Shown: positions 13,225 to 18,713 of the stretch, piece by piece
How positions within the stretch are numbered: position 1 is the stretch's first letter
Layout of the letters: every line of letters begins with the position of its first letter
Assembly: GCA_005879255.1 (NCBI GenBank)
Contig: VBKY01000015.1
Location: forward strand, 1-18,713
DNA: 18,713 bases
Source of the DNA: Deltaproteobacteria bacterium
GTDB lineage: Bacteria; Desulfobacterota_B; Binatia; UBA9968
Reading direction: 5' to 3'
Made by a program: the position numbers and the translations under genes
Notes under the pieces: model-generated
The model's database searches: none
The model's input: only the letters and a program-made list of their open reading frames with translations
What the model was told of the DNA's origin: nothing

Positions 13225-14130
13225 ATGTCAATGACACAGAGCGGTATTCTGCTTATCGATAAATCCGCGGGGCCGTCTTCGGCCCAAGTCGTGGGTCGGG
13301 TCAAGAAGCTTTTCCAGGCCAAGAAAGTCGGTCACCTCGGCACGCTTGATCCGTTCGCATCGGGCTTGCTCTTGTTGGGGGTCAATGAAGGAACGAAGAT
13401 CGCCGACATTTTTCTCGGCGGGATGAAGAGTTACCGCGGCGTAATGGTCCTTGGCGTCGAAACCGACTCCCAAGACGCTACGGGAAAGGTTGTGAAAGAA
13501 GGTTCGGTGCCTTTGATCGGCGAAACCCAGTTGCGAAGATTGGAAGAAGAATTTACCGGTGAAATGCAGCAGGTGCCGCCGATGTTTTCCGCTCTGAAAA
13601 AAGACGGCGTACGATTGTACCGATTGGCTCGGCAGGGCAAAGAAATTCCGCGTGCGCCGCGGAGTGTCAGAGTTGAAGCTCTCCGGATAGAGAAAGTTTC
13701 CGATTCGGAGCTCGAATTCGAAGTCACTTGTTCACGCGGGACCTATGTGCGCACGTTGGCGGCTGACATGGGACAAGCACTGGGTTGCGGCGCTCACCTC
13801 AAGAGCCTCAGGCGAACCGCGTGCGGCCATCTCAACGTTCAGCAGTCGATCACGATCGATGAGCTTGAACAGCGGTTTGCACAGGGCTCAATCCCGCTCG
13901 TTTCGCTGCGTGCCGCTTTGAATAACCTGCGCATGATTAATTGGGAAGGCCGGCTCCTTTCGCGGTTGCGTTTGGGGCAACAGGAAGTATTGATGCAAAT
14001 CGGCAATCGACGAGAAGCGGAAAGACTGGTTGGCATTGTCGATTCACGCGGCGAGTTGGGGGCGCTCGCAGCGTGGACAGAGGATCTCCCAGAGGGACGC
14101 TGGCGGCTATTTCGGGTATTTCATGAGTAG
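13225..14130 (+). CDS. truB: tRNA pseudouridine(55) synthase
   Basis: TruB makes pseudouridine 55 in the T loop of tRNA. This 301-residue protein begins GILLIDKSAGPSSAQVVGRV and has the catalytic motif HLGTLDPFASGLLLL with nucleophile D42. It also has SYRGVMVLGVETDSQDATGK, QVPPMFSALKKDGVRLYRLA, SRGTYVRTLAADMG and a C-terminal PUA-like part (GQQEVLMQIGN onward). The ATG at 13225 is used, with a second ATG two codons on. It is the last gene of the rimP operon here, 59 bases after rbfA; rpsO, often next, is absent. Confidence 0.96.
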   Translation: MSMTQSGILLIDKSAGPSSAQVVGRVKKLFQAKKVGHLGTLDPFASGLLLLGVNEGTKIADIFLGGMKSYRGVMVLGVETDSQDATGKVVKEGSVPLIGETQLRRLEEEFTGEMQQVPPMFSALKKDGVRLYRLARQGKEIPRAPRSVRVEALRIEKVSDSELEFEVTCSRGTYVRTLAADMGQALGCGAHLKSLRRTACGHLNVQQSITIDELEQRFAQGSIPLVSLRAALNNLRMINWEGRLLSRLRLGQQEVLMQIGNRREAERLVGIVDSRGELGALAAWTEDLPEGRWRLFRVFHE

Positions 14131-14139
14131 CGCGAAATG

Positions 14140-14168
14140 TTGACATGGCCGCGTTCTATCGGATACGC
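14140..14168 (+). promoter_or_regulatory. Possible promoter upstream of pckG
   Basis: A consensus TTGACA (14140-14145) is followed after about 16-17 bases by GATACG/ATACGC, a poor -10. It lies in the 174-base gap between truB and pckG, about 140 bases before the pckG start. The gap also holds a CTCCGT/ACGGAG pairing with a 13-base loop but no T-tract, so no terminator is called. Confidence 0.3.
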
Positions 14169-14304
14169 TTCAGTTCACGCAGTAAATTTTCCGTCCTCCG
14201 TGTATTGCCGTCAGACGGAGCTTCTGAGCTATGCTAATTTCCCCATTCCCAATTTTGCCAAATCTTAGAATTAGAGAGGCTAGGAAAGGAAGAATCGTTA
14301 ACCC

Positions 14305-16077
14305 ATGAGCGTTTCAAGAGGAACCATACCCGCGAATCCACATATCCAAAAGTGGGTCAAAGAAGTGGCGGCGATGTGCCAGCCGGATAATGTTTTTTGG
14401 TGCGATGGGTCGGAGGAGGAAAAAGAAAGGTTGACACAAATCGCGGTCGAGTGCGGCGATCTCATACCGTTGAATCAAGAAAAGCTTCCTGGTTCTTATT
14501 TGCATCGCAGCGCGCTCAACGATGTCGCGCGCACGGAAAATTTGACATTCGTCTGCACGCCGACACAGGAAGAGGCGGGCCCCAACAACAATTGGATGGC
14601 TCCCGCCGAATCCTATGACAAGCTGTCGAAAATTTATGCCGGCTCCATGCGTGGCCGCACGTTGTATGTCATTCCGTTTCTAATGGGCGCCCGGGGCTCG
14701 TCGTTCAGCAAAGTCGGCATTCAAGTAACCGACAGCGTCTATGTCGTGCTCAACATGCGCATCATGACGCGCATGGGCAAGATCGCGCTCGATCATCTGG
14801 GCGATTCCGACGATTTTACACGTTGTCTGCATTCCAAGGCCGACCTCGACATCGAGCGCCGCTTCATTTGTCATTACCCTCAAGACAATGCGATCTGGAG
14901 CGTCGGCTCGGGCTATGGCGGCAACGCGTTGTTGGCGAAAAAATGCCTGGCTCTGCGTATCGCTAGCAAGCTCGGCCATCAAGAAGGCTGGCTCGCCGAG
15001 CATATGCTGATCGTCGGCGTCGAAAGCCCGGATGGCGAGATCACTTATGTCTGCGGCGCGTTTCCGAGCGCCTGCGGCAAGACCAATCTCGCGATGCTGG
15101 TGCCGCCGGCGACCATGAAGGGCTGGAAGATCCACACCATCGGCGATGATATTTCCTGGCTGCGCGTCGGTCAGGACGGTAGGCTTTGGGCGGTCAATCC
15201 GGAAGCCGGCTGTTTCGGCGTCGCGCCGGGCACCGGTTCGAACACCAACCGAAACGCCATGCGGACGGTCACGAGAGACACTATTTTCACGAACGTGGCG
15301 CTGCGACCCGACGGAACGGTCTGGTGGGAAGGTCATGACGATCCCGTCCCCAGCAACGCTCTGGATTGGCGTGGCAAGCCATGGGACCCGGAGGGCGGCC
15401 ACCCGGCGGCCCACCCTAATGCCCGCTTTACGGTGTCGATAAAACAATGCCCGAGCTATTCTCCGGAGTGGGAAAAGCCCGAGGGCGTGCCCATCAGCGC
15501 GATACTTTTCGGCGCGCGCCGGCAAAAGATGATTCCGCTCGTCTATCAATCCTTCAACTGGCAACATGGCACTTTTCTCGGGGCGACATTGGCATCCGAA
15601 ACGACCGCGGCAGCGACCGGCGCCGTGGGTGTGGTGCGGCGCGATCCAATGGCGATGCTGCCGTTCTGCGGCTACAACATGGGCGATTATTGGGGCCATT
15701 GGTTATCGATGGCCAAACGCGCTACCAATCCGCCGAAGATCTTCCGCGTAAACTTTTTCCAGCGCAATGAGCGCGGCCGGTTTCTCTGGCCCGGCTTCGG
15801 CGAAAACTTGCGGGTGCTGCGCTGGATCATCGAGCGCTGCAAGGGCGGCGGGCAGGCGAATGAGACCCCGATCGGTTCTGTGCCCAAGGCGTCGAGCTTG
15901 AGTGGCGAAGGACTCGAAATTTCCAAATCCGATCTCGATCAGCTGGTGGCCGTCGACCGCGAAGCTTGGACAAACAATCTCAAGAGCCAGAGCGATTTCT
16001 TCGAGACTTTCGGCGATCATTTGCCAGCGGCAATCAAAGAAGAGCACAAAGCACTCGCCAATCGTCTCAAAGGATAG
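14305..16077 (+). CDS. pckG: Phosphoenolpyruvate carboxykinase (GTP)
   Basis: This enzyme interconverts oxaloacetate and PEP with GTP/GDP, the entry step of gluconeogenesis. The product has 590 residues, the typical size of the GTP family; ATP-type enzymes are shorter and unrelated in motif order. It has RTENLTFVCTPTQEEAGPNN, the substrate segment GRTLYVIPFLMG, and the kinase-1a P-loop FPSACGKTN (253-261) with the family's reactive cysteine C257. The metal site region IGDDISWLRVGQDGRLWAVN and PEAGCFGVAPGTGSNTN, and the guanine-binding end FFQRNERGRFLWPGFGENLR, are also present. The ATG at 14305 follows AGGAAAGGAAG at slightly long spacing. The stop is 16 bases before the next gene, so cotranscription with the hydratase genes is plausible. 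Confidence 0.97.
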   Translation: MSVSRGTIPANPHIQKWVKEVAAMCQPDNVFWCDGSEEEKERLTQIAVECGDLIPLNQEKLPGSYLHRSALNDVARTENLTFVCTPTQEEAGPNNNWMAPAESYDKLSKIYAGSMRGRTLYVIPFLMGARGSSFSKVGIQVTDSVYVVLNMRIMTRMGKIALDHLGDSDDFTRCLHSKADLDIERRFICHYPQDNAIWSVGSGYGGNALLAKKCLALRIASKLGHQEGWLAEHMLIVGVESPDGEITYVCGAFPSACGKTNLAMLVPPATMKGWKIHTIGDDISWLRVGQDGRLWAVNPEAGCFGVAPGTGSNTNRNAMRTVTRDTIFTNVALRPDGTVWWEGHDDPVPSNALDWRGKPWDPEGGHPAAHPNARFTVSIKQCPSYSPEWEKPEGVPISAILFGARRQKMIPLVYQSFNWQHGTFLGATLASETTAAATGAVGVVRRDPMAMLPFCGYNMGDYWGHWLSMAKRATNPPKIFRVNFFQRNERGRFLWPGFGENLRVLRWIIERCKGGGQANETPIGSVPKASSLSGEGLEISKSDLDQLVAVDREAWTNNLKSQSDFFETFGDHLPAAIKEEHKALANRLKG

Positions 16078-16093
16078 CGTGGGAGGTTCATAT

Positions 16094-16405
16094 ATGGCAC
16101 GCGGCCATCACGATATCGGCGGTCTGCCCGGCGCGGGCGCGATCGATCAGAGCGAACATCAACTTTCCGATTGGGAAATTCTTGCCGATGCCGTCAATCA
16201 AGCGCTCGGCGCGCGCGGCATCAAACGCACCGACGAGATGCGCCGCGCGCGCGAAGAGATGGATTCTGAGACGTATCGCGATATGACCTATTACGAACGG
16301 TGGATTGCGAGCATCGAAACCATCCTGATCGAGAAAAAGATTCTGACCAAGGACGAGATCGATCGACGCCTCGGTGAATTTGAAAAGGAATGGGGCGAGC
16401 CGTGA
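16094..16405 (+). CDS. Nitrile hydratase/thiocyanate hydrolase-type beta subunit, N-terminal half
   Basis: This 103-residue protein corresponds to the N-terminal helical half of nitrile hydratase beta: HHDIGGLPGAGAID at the start, DWEILADAVNQAL, TYYERWIASIETILIEKKIL and TKDEID. In ordinary nitrile hydratases this is joined to the SH3-like half; here the gene stops and the other half is encoded separately. Such a split is known in thiocyanate hydrolase (ScnB/ScnA) and in the toyocamycin nitrile hydratase. The ATG at 16094 has an excellent GGGAGG seven bases upstream. In nitrile hydratase beta an Arg in the ERM motif (beta Arg52) hydrogen-bonds the oxidised metal-binding cysteines; by my alignment the position is Glu here (R53-E-E-M56). 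That alignment was made by eye. The substrate is not fixed by sequence. Confidence 0.85.
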   Translation: MARGHHDIGGLPGAGAIDQSEHQLSDWEILADAVNQALGARGIKRTDEMRRAREEMDSETYRDMTYYERWIASIETILIEKKILTKDEIDRRLGEFEKEWGEP

Positions 16406-16695
16406 ACTCCCAGGCGGGCAAGTTCAAACCCGGGGACCGTGTCACGGTGAAATTGGAAGATCGGCCGGGGCATATACGCACACCCTGGTACATTCGCGGC
16501 AAGACTGGTTGGATCGAACGCGTCTACGGCGATTTTCTCAACCCTGAATCTCTCGCTTATGGACGTGACGGCTTGCCCAAACGAACACTCTATCTCGTGG
16601 CTTTCAATCAGGCCGATGTATGGGGCCGGACTGCAGGACCGACGGATAAGGTTCTGGTCGATATTTATGAGCATTGGTTAGATCGGACCCAGTAA
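16402..16695 (+). CDS. Nitrile hydratase/thiocyanate hydrolase-type beta subunit, C-terminal half
   Basis: This 97-residue protein is the SH3-like C-terminal half of a nitrile hydratase beta subunit: FKPGDRVTVKLEDRPGHIRT then PWYIRGKTGWIERVYGDF. LPKRTLYLVAFNQADVWG and VLVDIYEHWL follow. The conserved GH-R-P-Y-RGK-G motif is intact, including R26, equivalent to the active-site-facing beta Arg157 by eye. I use the GTG at 16402, which overlaps the previous stop as GTGA and suggests translational coupling; an in-frame ATG at 16390 would add four residues. It corresponds in position and fold to thiocyanate hydrolase alpha (ScnA). Confidence 0.85.
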   Translation: MNSQAGKFKPGDRVTVKLEDRPGHIRTPWYIRGKTGWIERVYGDFLNPESLAYGRDGLPKRTLYLVAFNQADVWGRTAGPTDKVLVDIYEHWLDRTQ

Positions 16696-16708
16696 CGAGG
16701 AGGTAAAG

Positions 16709-17338
16709 ATGAGCGATACACCGGCCGATGCGCATGGCCACGAACATCCGAAACATGAGCTGAGCCATTACGCGAAACGGATTTACGCGATCCGCGATCT
16801 GCTTGTCGAGAAGGGTGTGCTCACCGAAAAAGACATTCAGTGCCAGGTCGAGTATCAGGAAGCGCGCGCGCCGGCGAACGGTTCGAAGCTCGTCGCTCAC
16901 GCGTGGGTCGATTCGGCTTTTAAAGCTCGTCTCATCGCGGATCCCAAAGCAGCGTGCGCGGAAATGGGCATCGATGCCGCCGCCGTCAATGAGTTCATGG
17001 TTTTAGAGAATACCGAAAAGGTTCGTCATATGGTGGTCTGCACCCTATGCTCCTGCTATCCCCGGCCGATTTTGGGCCGGCCGCCCGATTGGTATAAGAG
17101 CTTCAATTATCGGCAACGCGCGGTCGTGGACCCGCGCGGCGTGATGCGCGAGTTTGGACTCGATCTGCCCGACGATGTCGAGGTGCGAGTCCATGACAGC
17201 ACGGCCGACATTCGCTATCTGGTCTTGCCTCTGCGGCCAAAGGGGACAGAAAGTCATAGCGAAGCCGACCTAGCCAAGCTGGTGACGCGCGACAGCATGA
17301 TCGGTGTGACGGACGCGCTACCTGCCATTCCCGAATAG
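16709..17338 (+). CDS. Nitrile hydratase alpha / thiocyanate hydrolase gamma-type subunit, cobalt type
   Basis: This is the 209-residue metal-carrying subunit. The claw motif CTLCSC has C111, C114 and C116. Thr rather than Ser between the first cysteines is the cobalt-type signature; in the family the last two cysteines become oxidised ligands. It continues YPRPILGRPPDWYKSFNYRQ, then DPRGVMREFGLDLPDDVEVR and VHDSTADIRYLVLPLRPKGT, and closes with LAKLVTRDSMIGVTDAL. Arg119 replaces the Trp usual in CSC-x-P-W nitrile hydratases, a change I associate with thiocyanate hydrolase gamma, though from memory. The N-terminus is His-rich (HGHEHPKHELSHY), as in other cobalt-type forms. It has a strong GAGGAGG ribosome site and lies 13 bases after the previous gene. 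No metallochaperone/activator gene follows. Confidence 0.92.
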   Translation: MSDTPADAHGHEHPKHELSHYAKRIYAIRDLLVEKGVLTEKDIQCQVEYQEARAPANGSKLVAHAWVDSAFKARLIADPKAACAEMGIDAAAVNEFMVLENTEKVRHMVVCTLCSCYPRPILGRPPDWYKSFNYRQRAVVDPRGVMREFGLDLPDDVEVRVHDSTADIRYLVLPLRPKGTESHSEADLAKLVTRDSMIGVTDALPAIPE

Positions 17339-17505
17339 CTTCAAATACTTCCTTCAAACACTGCGTAGTTTAGAAATCGGCCAAAAGAGGGCGGGTTCAA
17401 CCTATGGTGGACAAAACATCCGCGATCTTTTTGATTGATTTTTAGAGCTACTGTTCGTACCATTTACACTTACAGAATGGTCGAAAACGTTGTGAACAAC
17501 CCCCA

Positions 17506-18027
17506 ATGTCGCGTGTATTAAAGACAAGAAATGCCGACGCAGCTTCGGCAAAATACGCTACCGCGCTGCGTTGCATTGGTCAGGATCTCGAGCGAAGAGG
17601 GCTGAAATCGTTCGATATTCGCTTTGAGAGAAACGAATACGTGGCCTACTGCGGTTACCAGGACCCGCCATCGCCGACTCCTGTGACCATCCAATATACT
17701 TTCAAAGACATCCAAGAATTGGATCGAGCGGCCGAAGGGAAACGTGGTGAGCTATCAGCGACGAAGGAATTTCTGAATCAAGTGCAGATTTTTCGAACCA
17801 TCGGTGGTTACCTGGACAAAAACGAAGGGCAGCTGATTCGCCTGACGAACAACGATGGCACAGGGAAGGACTCCCTATTCAAAGTCGAATATGTAACCCA
17901 GGATGGCGAACGGTTAGTCGATGACCGAGCGGGAACAGCGATCTACGACATGTGCGTCACCATGTATAAGCAAAGGGGAAAACTGACCGGAACCGGCGGA
18001 CGGCTATCTCATTCGCGCCGGCGATAG
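17506..18027 (+). CDS. Unrecognised 173-residue protein
   Basis: I do not recognise the family. The protein is soluble and charged, with no signal or membrane segment. The N-terminus is a predicted helix ([20 protein letters not shown]). A strand-rich segment follows, [20 protein letters not shown], and then [19 protein letters not shown]. The middle ([20 protein letters not shown]) and the [14 protein letters not shown] stretch look globular, and the last 15 residues are basic. Codon use looks ordinary for the window. It stands alone, 167 bases after the hydratase genes and 67 before the J-domain gene. The 17339-17505 gap is A/T-rich with no clear promoter or terminator. Confidence 0.65.
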   Translation: MSRVLKTRNADAASAKYATALRCIGQDLERRGLKSFDIRFERNEYVAYCGYQDPPSPTPVTIQYTFKDIQELDRAAEGKRGELSATKEFLNQVQIFRTIGGYLDKNEGQLIRLTNNDGTGKDSLFKVEYVTQDGERLVDDRAGTAIYDMCVTMYKQRGKLTGTGGRLSHSRRR

Positions 18028-18094
18028 CGCCTCAAGAAATCGTCGGCTTAAGCGAACTCTCGCTGTATCTCACGACACCAAAAGGTTTAACAGA

Positions 18095-18592
18095 TTGGAC
18101 ACCACTATTGACTACTACTCTTTGCTGGGTGTGAAACGCAGTGCTACTCCGGACGAAATCAAACGTGCCTACCGCAAGTTGGTGTTTCGTTATCATCCCG
18201 ATCGCAACCCGGACGATGGTGGTGCGGTAGATAAATTCAAACAAGTTCTCGATGCTTACACGATCCTGTCCGATGCTACGAAACGCTCGGTTTACGACGC
18301 CGTCACGCATCCCGCCGGGGCTCCGGAAGAACCCGAAGAGGAGCAACCCAAAGAGAGCTCGCGGCATTTTAGCGACGATTTCGGCAGCGCCTTCCGCTCC
18401 CAGGAATACAAAACTAACGTAGAGCCCGAGCCCAAATGCCCCTCCTGTTCGGCAGTCGGGACCGAACACATCGTATCGCGCAAGGGTGGAGCGGGATCGT
18501 CGCGAGGTAAACAGTTCGTCCTCGCTCCCTTTAACGTCATCTTCTGCAACGCCTGCGGTTATGTTTATGGCGTGACGCCAAGTGCTTCTTGA
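18095..18592 (+). CDS. J-domain protein with C-terminal zinc ribbon
   Basis: Residues 6-70 are a J domain ([50 protein letters not shown]) with the HPD motif at 34-36, needed to stimulate Hsp70 ATPase. The middle (70-110) is acidic and probably flexible. The end holds two Cys pairs, C115/C118 (CPSC) and C151/C154 (CNAC), as in a zinc ribbon. It lacks the Gly/Phe region, the four-repeat zinc centre and the substrate domains of DnaJ, so it is a small type III J protein with a specialised client or site. The TTG at 18095 is the best start, with AAAGG upstream; no ATG is available before the domain. No dnaK is in the window. Confidence 0.82.
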   Translation: MDTTIDYYSLLGVKRSATPDEIKRAYRKLVFRYHPDRNPDDGGAVDKFKQVLDAYTILSDATKRSVYDAVTHPAGAPEEPEEEQPKESSRHFSDDFGSAFRSQEYKTNVEPEPKCPSCSAVGTEHIVSRKGGAGSSRGKQFVLAPFNVIFCNACGYVYGVTPSAS

Positions 18593-18677
18593 GCGCCAAG
18601 AATTCTCGTCAAGACAACCGAAGAAGATTAGCGGTCAGCTCGAAGCGGATTCTCGCTTAAGTACAGCGCGATCACGC

Positions 18678-18713
18678 TCAGTGCATGATCCCGCCACCTT
18701 CGACTACCAGGAG
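18678..18713 (-). CDS. C-terminal tail of a gene, probably a short-chain dehydrogenase/reductase
   Basis: The last 11 codons before a TGA at 18678-18680 read LLVVEGGGIMH. A hydrophobic strand followed by (D/E)GG near the very C-terminus is how many short-chain dehydrogenases end, but the stretch is too short for a firm call. It would converge on the J-domain gene, with an 85-base gap that shows only a weak AAGCG/CGCTT pairing. Confidence 0.4.
   Translation of the reverse strand, partial: LLVVEGGGIMH

Noticed and set aside
14170..14240. Possible truB terminator (CTCCGT/ACGGAG)
   Set aside because: The loop is long and no T-tract follows.
14680..15699. 339-codon minus-strand open frame
   Set aside because: It is the antisense shadow of pckG, a result of the G/C-rich third positions; it has no motif of its own.
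17339..17505. Possible promoter starting at TTGATT near 17431
   Set aside because: No acceptable -10 is found at 16-18 bases, so no promoter is called.

Overview
The window comes from a Gram-negative, probably proteobacterial-type, uncultured-looking bacterium. The evidence is an NtrB/NtrC sigma-54 pair, a full rimP-nusA-ylxR-infB-ylxP-rbfA-truB block, a GTP-type PEP carboxykinase, and an ABC-type substrate-binding protein of the kind that is multiplied in soil deltaproteobacterium-like lineages. No rRNA or other marker is present, so placement (for example Binatota-like or another deltaproteobacterial-grade lineage) is only inference.

Region 1, bases 1-4140, is the accessory part. I read it as the remains of a chromosomal integron. 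Five minus-strand gene cassettes lie head to tail, each ending in an attC-like site. At the four junctions where cassette follows cassette, the right-hand (R') half carries 8-9 bases exactly complementary to the R'' box that closes the following cassette, as expected if each cassette was once a circle closed by its own attC. The first junction matches over 7 of 9 bases, and the last R' is degenerate. In transcription order the cassettes encode an ABC substrate-binding protein, a DUF1330 protein, an unknown soluble protein, a four-helix membrane protein and a small two-helix membrane protein. Upstream is the truncated N-terminus of an integron integrase, read in the same direction as the cassettes. 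Its promoter carries a CTG-N10-CAG palindrome of LexA-box type between the -35 and -10. A short inverted-repeat element splits the attC after the fourth cassette. A plus-strand DoxX-like gene ends exactly at the last junction.

Region 2, 4238-7436, is a minus-strand set ntrB-ntrC-thiE with gaps of 1 and 6 bases. It combines nitrogen-type two-component regulation with thiamine phosphate synthase.

Region 3, 7511-14130, is the classical plus-strand transcription/translation block. It is preceded by a TTGACA promoter and a hairpin with a T-tract in the rimP leader. nusA needs a one-base correction near 9177 to read through its C-terminal helix-hairpin-helix domain.

Region 4, 14305-17338, holds pckG. 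Sixteen bases later come three genes that together make a nitrile-hydratase-type metalloenzyme whose beta subunit is split in two, the gene order known from thiocyanate hydrolase. The metal-binding motif is the cobalt-type CTLCSC.

Region 5, 17339-18713, holds an unrecognised 173-residue protein, a J-domain protein with a C-terminal zinc ribbon, and the last codons of a minus-strand gene that resembles the end of a short-chain dehydrogenase.
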